64,000 nt of DNA from Bacillota bacterium (GCA_023417635.1 JAEZFF010000014.1:1-64000); one strand, 5' to 3'; positions 27,392-35,804 are shown, numbered from the stretch's first letter. The notes: generated by a model not told the origin, from the sequence alone. A program made the numbers and translations.

Positions 27392-28387
27392 TTATAATTT
27401 CCAGGATTTCGGCACAAATAATTTTTCAAAAAGCTGAACTGCGTAGTGATCCGTCATACCGGCAATAAAGTCGCAGGCAGCACGGTCGTTTCCGTCTTTC
27501 TCGGCAATTTTTGCCATATCCAAAGGCATGTTCTCCGGTCTACGCAGATACTCGTAAAGTGCCTGAATCAGCCCCGGCACTTTTTTTTCTTCCGATTTTG
27601 CGTATGGGTTGCAGTAAACATGGCTGTCCATAAATCCGTCAAGTTCAAGAAAAGCACATTGCACACAGGCGCCCATTTTCAAATTTCCGTCAAAGCTGTT
27701 TTCAACTACGGAATGTACCAGCGTGTCAATTCGCTTTGACTTGTTCTCACCCAGAATGTCCGTAATACTTTTCGGAATGTCCGCTTCGCATAGAACTCCA
27801 GCCCGCTCCGCATCATCTATGTCGTGGTTCAGGTAAGCAATTTTGTCTGCAAGGCGAACAATGCGCCCTTCTGCCGTACAGGCTTCACGGCCGATTGTAT
27901 GGCACGCAATGCCATCCCGCACCTCATATGTCAAGTTAAGACCCTTGCCACCCTTTTCAAGCTTTTCAACGACACGTACACTTTGTTCATAGTGACGGAA
28001 TCCGTCTGGATACAATTCATTCAGAGCGCGTTCCCCCGCATGCCCGAATGGGGTATGGCCAAGATCATGCCCAAGGGAAACAGCTTCCGTTAAATCTTCG
28101 TTCAGCTGTAAAGCCCGTGCAATTGTGCGGGCAATTTGCGAGACTTCAAGCGTATGTGTCAGGCGGGTTCTGTAATGATCGCCTTCCGGCGAAAGAAAAA
28201 CCTGGGTTTTATGTTTCAGCCTTCGAAATGATTTGCAGTGGATAATGCGATCACGGTCACGCTGAAATTCAGTTCGCAGCGAGCAAGGTTCTTCCGGAGT
28301 TTCCCGGCCGCGCGTCTTACTTGAAAATGTGGCATAAGGCGCAAGAATCTTTTCTTCCAGTTCTTCCGTCCTTTCGCGCACCGTCAC
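27392..28387 (-). CDS. dgt: Deoxyguanosinetriphosphate triphosphohydrolase (dGTPase)
   Basis: HD-domain enzyme, about 331 aa, that releases triphosphate from dGTP (or other dNTPs in this family) and limits precursor pools. The metal site is visible as RLTHTLEVSQIARTIA for the first histidine, LGHDLGHTPFGHAGE for the HD pair, and the later DDAERAG aspartate region. The arginine-rich FRRLKHKTQVFL precedes it. The GTG at 28387 has GGAGG nine bases upstream; a TTG two codons earlier is too close. It is 17 bases before dnaG, so a replication-precursor enzyme is coupled to primase, an order common in clostridia. Confidence 0.94.
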   Translation of the reverse strand: MTVRERTEELEEKILAPYATFSSKTRGRETPEEPCSLRTEFQRDRDRIIHCKSFRRLKHKTQVFLSPEGDHYRTRLTHTLEVSQIARTIARALQLNEDLTEAVSLGHDLGHTPFGHAGERALNELYPDGFRHYEQSVRVVEKLEKGGKGLNLTYEVRDGIACHTIGREACTAEGRIVRLADKIAYLNHDIDDAERAGVLCEADIPKSITDILGENKSKRIDTLVHSVVENSFDGNLKMGACVQCAFLELDGFMDSHVYCNPYAKSEEKKVPGLIQALYEYLRRPENMPLDMAKIAEKDGNDRAACDFIAGMTDHYAVQLFEKLFVPKSWKL

Positions 28388-28501
28388 AGCCAATCACCTC
28401 CTGCAAATTTAACCCAAAAGCTTTACCGGCTTAACTAACAAAGATACTCTAGAATATTATATGCAGGCAAAGCAGGATTTCCCTGCTTTGAATTTGAAAA
28501 A

Positions 28502-29125
28502 TCACGAAATTTCATAGAATTTTTTCGTCCCAAGTTCAGCGCTGCAGCTCCCACAGGTTGCATCAGCCAAAGCAACTTGAAACCTCTCTGCAGCCTCGCA
28601 GGGCAGATGAAACCGCAGCTCAACCACTTCGTTAAAGCTGCTGTCGTCTGTTGCTCCGCCAAATTCTGAAATCAGCGGTAAAACCCTTCCGTACTGACCG
28701 TAGGTGCAGTGAAGGCTTTCCTGAAAAAAAGCGCCCATCCGTATGATACCAGCAGCGGTCAGCCCGATAGTTGCCGCATGCGAATAAGCGCGAACAAGCC
28801 CGCCCGTACCTAAAAGAATTCCTCCAAAATACCGTGTTACGACAACAGCCGTATCGGTTACCCCTTCTTTTTGAAGGACATTCAGTACTGGAACACCGGC
28901 TGTCCCCTGTGGTTCTCCATCATCGGAACAGCGGCTGATTTTTCCGCTGCGCAGAAGGTAGGCAAAGACGTTGTGCTTTGCTTCACGGTTTGCTGCGCGG
29001 ATAGTTTGAATAAATTTCTCCGCTTCTTCTTCTGTGCACACCTGCTTTACAGAACCAATAAAGCGGGATCGCCGCTCTGTAAACTCGCTGTTTGCTTCTT
29101 TTGACACCGTGCTGTATTCTTCCAT
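28502..29125 (-). CDS. YigZ/IMPACT family protein
   Basis: 207 aa protein of the YigZ (IMPACT) family, thought to bind nucleic acid or proteins related to translation; the bacterial function is not established. The N-terminal UPF0029 domain is marked by RRSRFIGSVKQ, AKHNVFAYLLR and the strongly conserved CSDDGEPQGTAGVPVL, followed by VVVTRYFGGILLGTGGLVRAYS. A ferredoxin-like C-terminal half follows. Start ATG has GGGGG seven bases upstream. It lies between rpmE and dgt; an AAAGCAGG hairpin without a T tract follows it at 28469-28489. Confidence 0.93.
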   Translation of the reverse strand: MEEYSTVSKEANSEFTERRSRFIGSVKQVCTEEEAEKFIQTIRAANREAKHNVFAYLLRSGKISRCSDDGEPQGTAGVPVLNVLQKEGVTDTAVVVTRYFGGILLGTGGLVRAYSHAATIGLTAAGIIRMGAFFQESLHCTYGQYGRVLPLISEFGGATDDSSFNEVVELRFHLPCEAAERFQVALADATCGSCSAELGTKKFYEIS

Positions 29126-29138
29126 TTCAGCCCCCAGG

Positions 29139-29170
29139 AAAAAATGAGCGGCGCTTTTTCGAGCGCCGCT
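29139..29170 (-). terminator. Intrinsic terminator of rpmE
   Basis: A 9-bp GC-rich stem (AGCGGCGCT with AGCGCCGCT, 29147-29155 and 29162-29170) with six-base loop, followed on the minus strand by CATTTTTTCC. Confidence 0.88.
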
Positions 29171-29197
29171 TCCTGTGCAGATGCAATACTATTCGAC

Positions 29198-29398
29198 TTA
29201 CTTAAGGCCGTAACGCTTTTTGAACATGTCGACGCGGCCGCTCGTATCAATCAGCTTCTGTTTACCCGTAAAGAACGGATGGCATTTTGAGCAAATTTCA
29301 ACATGAATATCCTGCTTTGTGGATTTAGTATGAATTACATTGCCGCAGGCACATGTAATGGTCGTTTCTTTATACTCCGGATGGATTCCCTTTTTCAT
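29198..29398 (-). CDS. rpmE: 50S ribosomal protein L31
   Basis: 66 aa zinc-binding L31 with cysteines in [15 protein letters not shown] and [16 protein letters not shown], the C+ type that keeps its zinc site and so is the zinc-replete form. The ATG at 29398 (MKKGIHPEY) is the family start and follows AGAGGTGA; nine further codons upstream are unsupported. It has its own extended -10 promoter and a terminator, so it is monocistronic. Confidence 0.97.
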   Translation of the reverse strand: MKKGIHPEYKETTITCACGNVIHTKSTKQDIHVEICSKCHPFFTGKQKLIDTSGRVDMFKKRYGLK

Positions 29399-29440
29399 TC
29401 CTGTCACCTCTTTAAGCGAACTCAAAACATAACATGAGTG

Positions 29441-29469
29441 ATTATAGCATAATTTCTTTTTAATTGCAA
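29441..29469 (-). promoter_or_regulatory. Sigma-A promoter for rpmE
   Basis: TTGCAA (29469-29464) and TATAAT (29446-29441), 17-base spacer, with TGC before the -10, minus strand. Confidence 0.83.
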
Positions 29470-29498
29470 GCAGTTTTCGCTAAAAAGGTCTTCTGTTT

Positions 29499-30320
29499 TT
29501 AGCTTAATGTCCCCTGACTGGTGCGGTAATTCACATATTCTTCAAGGCACATGGAAAGTTCTCGCATTTTTACAGCATTATCAGCTCCAACGTACCGAAA
29601 ACGGGAAGGATCAAAATAGCACCCGGTTTTAGAACTGATGCCTGTTGTAGATGAAGGGTCTTCTGGGAAACGAAGAATAAAGCCGTAGGTTACCGAGTTG
29701 CTTACCAGCCAATGATACTGTTCCGTCGTATTGAAATTCTGGCCGGCTTTTTGGTTTTCTGCTGAAAAAGTAACAGAAAGGCCTGTCTGCCGTTCACTGT
29801 AACCTCCATGGCCTACAGAAGCCTGCGCCCTGTTTTCTGCCAGCACCTGAGAAAGCTTTTGCTTCTGCATCAGCCGCTTAACTTCGGCCTGAAAATTTTG
29901 ATCCTGCGTTTTTTCATCCACGAAACCGGATGTCAGTTTCAGCGGACATCCCGCCTGCCGTGCTGCTTCCATCATCTTACTAAGCGCCGGGATTATACGG
30001 CTTTCAACTAATACACCATTATACTCGCCAAGCTGTATTTTATAGCCCTCTGGAATTTTATTAGAAGAATTGACAAGAATCAAATTGAAAGAGTCTTCGT
30101 AAACTGGAAGGCTCCCATCACTGCTTGAAATTGGTGCCTGCGACTGAACCTGAGGCTTTGTCACTTTTTTCAGCTGCAGCCAGGCTAATACACCGCCTGC
30201 CACAACAGATATAACAAGGAAAACCGCCACAACAATCATAATAATATGCAGTTTCCGTACTTCGTTTTGCCTGCGCCATTCCACGTGGCTTTGGACAACC
30301 TGTTCGCCTTTTTTTCGCAT
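29499..30320 (-). CDS. VanY-like M15 protein lacking the zinc ligands
   Basis: 273 aa membrane protein: basic N-terminus, one membrane segment (about 25-48) and an extracytoplasmic domain related to D-alanyl-D-alanine carboxypeptidase VanY (M15B). The family scaffold is recognisable from SERQTGLSVTF (175-185), TEQYHWLVSNSVTYGFILRFP (199-219) and YFDPSRFRYVGADNA (235-249). In active enzymes the first motif is S-x-H-x-x-G-x-A-x-D and the last has E-x-W-H. Here the His is R177, the Asp is T184 and the final His is R240. All three zinc ligands are therefore replaced, so it is probably not a metallopeptidase. The frame is intact. It has its own promoter. Confidence 0.82.
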   Translation of the reverse strand: MRKKGEQVVQSHVEWRRQNEVRKLHIIMIVVAVFLVISVVAGGVLAWLQLKKVTKPQVQSQAPISSSDGSLPVYEDSFNLILVNSSNKIPEGYKIQLGEYNGVLVESRIIPALSKMMEAARQAGCPLKLTSGFVDEKTQDQNFQAEVKRLMQKQKLSQVLAENRAQASVGHGGYSERQTGLSVTFSAENQKAGQNFNTTEQYHWLVSNSVTYGFILRFPEDPSSTTGISSKTGCYFDPSRFRYVGADNAVKMRELSMCLEEYVNYRTSQGTLS

Positions 30321-30353
30321 GAACTTATTTTTCCTCCCTGCCCTTTTGTTTTT

Positions 30354-30382
30354 ATTGTATAACTTCTCTGAAATAGATGCAA
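30354..30382 (-). promoter_or_regulatory. Sigma-A promoter for VanY-like gene
   Basis: TTGCAT (30382-30377) and TACAAT (30359-30354), 17-base spacer, minus strand. It is divergent from the pyk promoter. Confidence 0.7.
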
Positions 30383-30427
30383 TAAAAACTATTTTTCCGT
30401 TAGCTCTGCCAATGTAGGCAATTTCAT

Positions 30428-30456
30428 TTGATTTATGGACGAATCCATAGTATTAT
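30428..30456 (+). promoter_or_regulatory. pyk promoter with inverted repeat in its spacer
   Basis: TTGATT (30428-30433) and TATTAT (30451-30456), 17-base spacer. The spacer is almost wholly the inverted repeat TATGGA-CGAA-TCCATA (30434-30449), a candidate operator. The pyk leader is about 85 bases. Confidence 0.65.
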
Positions 30457-30546
30457 TTATTATGGGGTAAGTTCCATATTCCCCCGTAAATGATGTTCTA
30501 CCTAAATTATACTCTCCATAAATATCTGAATCGAGGCTGTTGATAA

Positions 30547-32304
30547 ATGAGAAAAACCAAAATTATCTGTACTCTTGGGCCAGCTACAAACAGTGAAGAC
30601 GTTCTGCGCCAAATGATACTGAGTGGCATGAATGTGGCACGGTTAAACTTTTCACATGGTACCCATGAGCAACAGAAAGGCTATGCCAATATGGTGAAAA
30701 AGCTCCGCAAGAAACTGAATCTCCCAGTTGCCCTTCTGCTTGATACAAAAGGCCCGGAAATCCGTACTGGAGATTTTGAGCACCCAGTAACGCTGCAAAA
30801 AGGCTCCAAATTCACACTTACCACTCGCACGGTTCCCGGAACCGACTCCATTTGCTCTGTATCTTTTTCAAATCTTCCATCCGAAGTGCAAGTTGGCACT
30901 AGAATTTTGATTGACGACGGTCTAATTGAACTTCAGGTTGACTCAACTTCAAAAGATGAAATCCATTGTACCATAATGAACGGCGGCGAAGTTTCTTCGC
31001 ACAAAAGTATTAATGTGCCAGGAATGGAACTTTCTCTGCCATTTATCAGCGAGAAAGACCGTCAGGATATTGCCTTCGGTGTGCAGGAAGATTTTGATTT
31101 TATCGCAGCCTCCTTTACACGAAGCGCACAAGATATTCTGGATTTACGCAGTGAGCTTGAAAAACTTGATTGCCATAAAATCAAAATTATCGCAAAGATT
31201 GAATCTGCCGGCGGCGTCAAGAACATAGATGAAATTATCCGCGTTTCCGACGGTGTTATGGTTGCCCGCGGCGATCTTGGTGTCGAAATTCCATTTGAAG
31301 ACATCCCAAGCCTTCAGAAAAAGATGATCAGCAAGGTTTCCAATGCCGGAAGAGTTGTTATTACCGCTACACAAATGCTGGACTCCATGATTAAGAATCC
31401 CCGCCCGACGCGTGCGGAAGCAACCGACGTTGCAAATGCAATTTACGATGGGACAAGTGCCATAATGCTTTCCGGTGAAACTGCTGCTGGCGCTTACCCA
31501 GTTCAGGCAGTACAAACCATGGCCAAAATTGCAGAGCGCACAGAAAGCGATATTGACTACAAGCAGCGCTTTCGTCAGCGCAGCGACCTTGCAGGCCAGC
31601 CGGATGTTACCTCTGCTATTTCGCACGCAACCTGCACCACGGCACACGACCTTGGAGCGGCAGCAATTCTCACCGTTACAAAATCCGGCCGCACCGCCCG
31701 CATGATTTCCAAGTACCGCCCAAGCTGTCCAATTATCAGCGGCACTACTGACGCAACGGTTCAGCGCCAGATGAATCTCTCTTGGGGCGTTATTCCGGTT
31801 CTTGTGACCGAGCAGAATAATACAGACGAGCTGTTTGATCATATTGTCGGTGCAGCAAAGGAAACCGGTATTGTAAAAGATGGTGACCTAGTCGTTATTA
31901 CAGCAGGTGTTCCGCTTGGGATGTCCGGTACAACCAATCTGCTGAAAGTTCAACTTGTTGGGAATGTGCTTGTTTCCGGAACAAGTGCGACAAAGGGCTC
32001 TGTCTGCGGAAATTTGTGCGTCTGTAAAACAGAAGAGGAAGTAAACAAAAATTTTAGTGATGGGGATATTCTTGTTGTCCCCGAAACTTCAAATGAGCTT
32101 CTGCCATACCTGAAAGCTGCTTCCGCCATTATAACGGAACGGGAAGGCTTAAATTCCCATGCAGCTATTGTTGGTTTGGCTCTGGATATGCCGGTTATTG
32201 TCGGTGCTGAAAATGCCACGCGCATCCTTAAAAGCGGTACAACCGTAACGGTTGATGCAACACGCGGTATTGTTTACAGCGGCAAAACTTCCTGCCCAGG
32301 CTGA
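30547..32304 (+). CDS. pyk: Pyruvate kinase with C-terminal PEP-utilising-type domain
   Basis: Last ATP-forming step of glycolysis: phosphoenolpyruvate plus ADP to pyruvate plus ATP. 585 aa, longer than the roughly 470-residue core. The core shows MNVARLNFSHGTHEQQ, the substrate and metal site LLDTKGPEIRTG, IIAKIESAGGVKN (catalytic lysine), MVARGDLGVEIP and ITATQMLDSM. The extra 110 residues (about 475-585) form the mobile domain of PEP synthase/PPDK type, including TEREGLNSHAAIVGLALDMP with the conserved histidine; such extensions are known in Bacillus and clostridial enzymes. Start ATG has GAGG ten bases upstream. Single-gene unit with its own promoter and terminator. Confidence 0.96.
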   Translation: MRKTKIICTLGPATNSEDVLRQMILSGMNVARLNFSHGTHEQQKGYANMVKKLRKKLNLPVALLLDTKGPEIRTGDFEHPVTLQKGSKFTLTTRTVPGTDSICSVSFSNLPSEVQVGTRILIDDGLIELQVDSTSKDEIHCTIMNGGEVSSHKSINVPGMELSLPFISEKDRQDIAFGVQEDFDFIAASFTRSAQDILDLRSELEKLDCHKIKIIAKIESAGGVKNIDEIIRVSDGVMVARGDLGVEIPFEDIPSLQKKMISKVSNAGRVVITATQMLDSMIKNPRPTRAEATDVANAIYDGTSAIMLSGETAAGAYPVQAVQTMAKIAERTESDIDYKQRFRQRSDLAGQPDVTSAISHATCTTAHDLGAAAILTVTKSGRTARMISKYRPSCPIISGTTDATVQRQMNLSWGVIPVLVTEQNNTDELFDHIVGAAKETGIVKDGDLVVITAGVPLGMSGTTNLLKVQLVGNVLVSGTSATKGSVCGNLCVCKTEEEVNKNFSDGDILVVPETSNELLPYLKAASAIITEREGLNSHAAIVGLALDMPVIVGAENATRILKSGTTVTVDATRGIVYSGKTSCPG

Positions 32305-32331
32305 AATTTCATACAAAAGATAATCTAAATG

Positions 32332-32358
32332 ATCCCCGCGTTTTCGCGGGGATTTTTA
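32332..32358 (+). terminator. Intrinsic terminator of pyk
   Basis: ATCCCCGCG (32332-32340) pairs with CGCGGGGAT (32345-32353) around TTTT, followed by TTTTTAT. It sits between convergent genes and overlaps the 3' end of the spoIVFB-like gene. Confidence 0.9.
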
Positions 32359-32949
32359 TCGCTCTTTTTTTAAAAGGAGCAGTGCTGTCAGATAGCACAC
32401 AGCAAGCAAAAGAGTAAAATTGCAGTGTGAGCGGAGCAAAAGCAGAAATCCGGCTATCGCTAGAGGTACCAGCGCCATGAAAGAAACAGTTGCAACTGTT
32501 CTGGCCGCCCCTTCGGGCGAAATGTGCAGGCAAAGCAGCGCATTTAATGCCTGCCCGCCGTCAAGCGGAGCGATTGGAAGAATATTCAGCCCAAAAAGCA
32601 GTAGATTGGCTACGGTAAAAAAGAAAAACCGCTTCCCAAAAAAGAAATTGCTAAGCAAACCAAGCGAAAGATTCGCCAGCGGCCCCGCAAAAGAAACCAG
32701 GGCGTCTTTCTTATAACTCCGCTCAGCACTACTTGTTTTTACAAGGTCAATTCCAAAGACGGTGAACGACATCTCTTTCGGAGACTCCCCCACCGCTTTC
32801 ATGGCAGCAATATGGGCGGCCTCATGGATTCCAGCACAGAGGAGCCCTACTGCCGCTGCCCCGGAACTGTCGAAAGTCAGGATCGCAGCAATTACTGCAA
32901 TAAAAAAGAAACCAATCTTGACCTTGCAGCTGCCAACTAAAAACGTCAC
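32356..32949 (-). CDS. SpoIVFB-like site-2 protease (M50B)
   Basis: Polytopic membrane metalloprotease, 197 aa. The zinc motif HEAAH lies at 42-46 in a membrane segment, and NILPIAPLDGGQ near 122-132 supplies the third ligand (D130). About five hydrophobic segments are seen. In B. subtilis SpoIVFB cleaves pro-sigma-K in the mother cell; here the role in pro-sigma-K or another substrate is inferred from family and from the sporulation genes nearby. The pairing with an upstream membrane protein by a four-base overlap matches the spoIVFA-spoIVFB arrangement. Confidence 0.85.
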   Translation of the reverse strand: MTFLVGSCKVKIGFFFIAVIAAILTFDSSGAAAVGLLCAGIHEAAHIAAMKAVGESPKEMSFTVFGIDLVKTSSAERSYKKDALVSFAGPLANLSLGLLSNFFFGKRFFFFTVANLLLFGLNILPIAPLDGGQALNALLCLHISPEGAARTVATVSFMALVPLAIAGFLLLLRSHCNFTLLLAVCYLTALLLLKKER

Positions 32950-33440
32950 GCAGTTGTTTTTCCGCCCGAAGAAACTGCAGCAACGGAAGATGCCTTCTTT
33001 CCGGAAGAAGAATTCTTGTTATCGGAAGAAGACGCTGATGAAGCTTCGTTCTGCGGTCCCTGCTGCCTTGCTGCGGTTATGTTATTCCAAAGTCCCACAA
33101 TCGTATGCTTGGCCTGCGTAGTCTGCTCTTCTGCCAAAATGGAATCGTTGACTGCAGCTAAGTACCATGTTCGCACCGTTTGATACACACTGTTTCCGCA
33201 GACTCGAAGAATCAATGCAGCAGCCAGAATCGCTAAGCTACCGAAAATTTGAATGGATGTTAAAAGTTTAAGCCCGCCCTTACGCTTTTCTTTATGGAGA
33301 GATTCACTTTCTTCACTGTCCGCAGGAATATCTTCTTCTTCATCGTCAGCAGGCAAATCATCTGGATTAATATAATATGGATTTTTCTCATGATTGCGTC
33401 TGCGTTCCTGCTCATACTCACTTTCATACCTGTTTTCCAT
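32946..33440 (-). CDS. Single-pass membrane protein in the SpoIVFA position
   Basis: 164 aa protein, not confidently assignable to a named family. An acidic cytosolic N-terminus (about 1-54, rich in D/E) leads to one membrane segment (about 60-80), a stretch RVCGNSVYQTVRTWYLAAVN reminiscent of the membrane-proximal part of clostridial SpoIVFA/M23 proteins, and a Ser/Ala/Lys-rich tail with no LytM/M23 peptidase domain. It overlaps the spoIVFB-like start by four bases (ATGA), and the start ATG has GGAGG. The natural inference is a partner or regulator of the protease, with the LytM domain lost or never present. Confidence 0.7.
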   Translation of the reverse strand: MENRYESEYEQERRRNHEKNPYYINPDDLPADDEEEDIPADSEESESLHKEKRKGGLKLLTSIQIFGSLAILAAALILRVCGNSVYQTVRTWYLAAVNDSILAEEQTTQAKHTIVGLWNNITAARQQGPQNEASSASSSDNKNSSSGKKASSVAAVSSGGKTTA

Positions 33441-33522
33441 CTTTAAGCCTCCTGCCTGTTACTGCAGATTTGCTCCATTGAAAAGATATGAAACAGGCAG
33501 GCAAAACATAACCGGGCAAGGA

Positions 33523-33554
33523 CAAAAAAGCCGCCGAGATTCTTCCCGGCGGCT
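33523..33554 (-). terminator. Intrinsic terminator of nfnAB
   Basis: AGCCGCCG (33529-33536) pairs with CGGCGGCT (33547-33554) around a ten-base loop, followed on the minus strand by TTTTTTGTCC. Confidence 0.87.
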
Positions 33555-33568
33555 TTTTACATCTGAAA

Positions 33569-34963
33569 TTATTCTGTCTTACCCTCAATATAACGGTCTA
33601 TGGAACGAGCAGCATCTTTTCCTCCACCCATAGCAAGGATTACAGTTGCAGCACCGCTCACGGCATCCCCGGCTGCAAATACACCTGGGCGTGTTGTTTC
33701 CATAGTTTTGTCCTTTACAACAATGCAGCCATGACTGTTTGCTTCCAGCCCTTCTGTTGTAGAACGAATCAGCGGATTCGGTGAGTTGCCAATAGCTATA
33801 ACTGCACAGTCTGCTTCGATCTGGAACTCAGAATCTTTGACCGGAATCGGACGTCTTCGGCCAGAAGCATCCGCTTCTCCAAGTTCCATACGGATACATT
33901 CAACAGCCTTTACGCGGCCATTTTCATCCCCTAGGATACGAACCGGATTGCGGAGAAGGTCAAAAATAACACCCTCTTCCTTCGCGTGATGAATTTCTTC
34001 AAAACGTGCTGGCATCTGCTCTTCGGCACGGCGGTAAACGATGTGGACCTTTTCTGCACCCAAACGCAGTGCTGTGCGCGCTGAGTCCATCGCGACATTG
34101 CCGCCGCCTACCACCACAACGTTTTTGGGCTGAAGAATTGGTGTATCATACTCCGGCTTATAGGCTTTCATCAGATTGACGCGTGTTAAAAATTCATTTG
34201 CTGAATACACACCAGCAAGGCCCTCGCCTGGGATATTCATAAAGTTCGGAAGGCCTGCCCCAGTTCCAACAAATACAGCTTCAAATCCATTTTCAAAAAG
34301 CTCGTCCACAGAGAAGAGCTTCCCTATGACCATATCGGTTTCGATTTTTACGCCCTTTTCTTTGAGCGCATCAATCTCTTTCTGCACAATTTCCTTTGGC
34401 AGACGGAACTGCGGAATGCCGTACATCAGTACACCGCCTGCTGTGTGCAATGCTTCAAAAACAGTTACTTCGTATCCCATTGCGGCTAAGTCACCCGCGC
34501 AAGTCAGGCCGGCAGGCCCTGCGCCAACAACAGCGACTTTATGGCCGTTCCGTTTTGTGTGAGATGCTTCATCTTTACCGTGTTTCATGTGCCAGTCTGC
34601 GACAAAGCGTTCCAGACGGCCAATTCCGACCGCTTCCCCTTTTATGTTTCGCACGCAGTTGTGTTCGCACTGGTTTTCCTGCGGACACACACGGCCGCAG
34701 ACTGCCGGAAGGGAGTTTGTCAATTTAATTGTGTGGAAAGCACCTTCATAGTCGCCCTCCACTACTTGGTGAATAAAGTCCGGGATATGGACCCCAACTG
34801 GGCAGCCACTGACGCAAGGCTGGTGCTTGCAGTGCAGGCAGCGTGCCGCTTCATCCTTTGCCATCTCTTCTGTATAGCCGAGAGTCACTTCGTCAAAATT
34901 CTTGCTGCGCATTTCCGGCTTTTGCTCTGGCATTTTTGTTTTTTGCGGATTCATATTAGGCAT
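33569..34963 (-). CDS. NADPH-dependent bifurcating transhydrogenase subunit NfnB (GltA-type)
   Basis: 464 aa iron-sulfur flavoprotein of the glutamate-synthase small-subunit family. The N-terminal domain carries two [4Fe-4S] cysteine sets (RCLHCKHQPCVSGCPVGV and CGRVCPQENQCEHNC), then an FAD site (VAVVGAGPAGLTCAGDLA) and an NAD(P)-binding fold (VVVVGGGNVAMDSARTALRLG). Many such genes are named gltA, but an immediately adjacent NfnA-type partner and no glutamate-synthase large subunit favour NfnB, which bifurcates electrons between NADPH, NADH and ferredoxin. The ATG at 34963 is nine bases after GGAGG and overlaps the end of nfnA. Confidence 0.87.
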   Translation of the reverse strand: MPNMNPQKTKMPEQKPEMRSKNFDEVTLGYTEEMAKDEAARCLHCKHQPCVSGCPVGVHIPDFIHQVVEGDYEGAFHTIKLTNSLPAVCGRVCPQENQCEHNCVRNIKGEAVGIGRLERFVADWHMKHGKDEASHTKRNGHKVAVVGAGPAGLTCAGDLAAMGYEVTVFEALHTAGGVLMYGIPQFRLPKEIVQKEIDALKEKGVKIETDMVIGKLFSVDELFENGFEAVFVGTGAGLPNFMNIPGEGLAGVYSANEFLTRVNLMKAYKPEYDTPILQPKNVVVVGGGNVAMDSARTALRLGAEKVHIVYRRAEEQMPARFEEIHHAKEEGVIFDLLRNPVRILGDENGRVKAVECIRMELGEADASGRRRPIPVKDSEFQIEADCAVIAIGNSPNPLIRSTTEGLEANSHGCIVVKDKTMETTRPGVFAAGDAVSGAATVILAMGGGKDAARSIDRYIEGKTE

Positions 34964-35804
34964 GTTCGGCACCCTCCATCAGATGACATTTATAGTCATG
35001 GGCAGCTTGGCGTTCCTGTGCAGAATATAGCTTTGAGCGTTTAATGGCCTCGTCAAAATCGACTTCATGGCCGTCAAAATCCGGGCCGTCAACGCAGGCA
35101 AATTTCGTTTTTCCACCAACTGTCAGCCTGCAGCCGCCGCACATACCGGTTCCATCAATCATAATTGGATTCATGCTGATAATGGTCTTGATGCCATACT
35201 TCTTTGTCAGGTCGCATACAGCGCGCATCATGACAAGTGGTCCAATCGCAACAACCAGGTCATACCCAGCACCGTTTTCAATTTTGCTGCGCAGCGCATC
35301 TGTTACAAATCCCTTATTTCCATTGGAACCATCATCCGTCATAACAGTCAGGCTGTCGCTTGCTGAACGCATTTCATCTTCCAGTATAACAATATCTTTG
35401 CTGCGGAAACCGGCTATCATGTCCACTTTTGTTCCAGCCTGATGAAGTGCTTTGGCCTGCGGGTATGCAATGGCACATCCAGCACCACCGCCAATAACAG
35501 CCGCTTTGCAGTACCCTTCCAGCTGACTCGGCTTTCCAAGCGGACCGATAAAGTCGAGCAATGCGTCGCCTTCATTCAGCTGATCAAGCAGCATGGTCGT
35601 TTTTCCAACAATTTGATAGATAATTGTAATGGTTCCTTTTTTACGGTCATAATCCGCAATCGTCAGTGGAATGCGTTCACCGTGCTCGTTTACTCGTAAG
35701 ATGATAAACTCACCCGCCTGAGCTTTTTTCGCAATGTACGGTGCATCAATAACCATAAGCGTTATGGAGTCGTTGAGCTTTCGTTTCTGAAGAATTTGAA
35801 ACAT
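34956..35804 (-). CDS. Bifurcating transhydrogenase subunit NfnA (PyrK-like)
   Basis: 282 aa ferredoxin-NADP reductase-like subunit binding FAD, NAD and a [2Fe-2S] cluster. The FAD part includes GERIPLTIADYDRKKG, the nucleotide part is AAVIGGGAGCAIAYPQAKAL, and the cluster motif is GTGMCGGCRLTVGGKTKFACVDGPDFDGHEVD. It is the smaller subunit of NfnAB, which couples exergonic NADPH-to-NAD electron transfer with ferredoxin-linked transfer in anaerobes. The start has GGAAG six bases upstream. The eight-base overlap with the next gene shows coordinated synthesis of both subunits. Confidence 0.9.
   Translation of the reverse strand: MFQILQKRKLNDSITLMVIDAPYIAKKAQAGEFIILRVNEHGERIPLTIADYDRKKGTITIIYQIVGKTTMLLDQLNEGDALLDFIGPLGKPSQLEGYCKAAVIGGGAGCAIAYPQAKALHQAGTKVDMIAGFRSKDIVILEDEMRSASDSLTVMTDDGSNGNKGFVTDALRSKIENGAGYDLVVAIGPLVMMRAVCDLTKKYGIKTIISMNPIMIDGTGMCGGCRLTVGGKTKFACVDGPDFDGHEVDFDEAIKRSKLYSAQERQAAHDYKCHLMEGAEHA

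Noticed and set aside
31144..31842. 232-codon minus-strand open frame
   Set aside because: Antisense to pyk, whose motifs are complete across this stretch.
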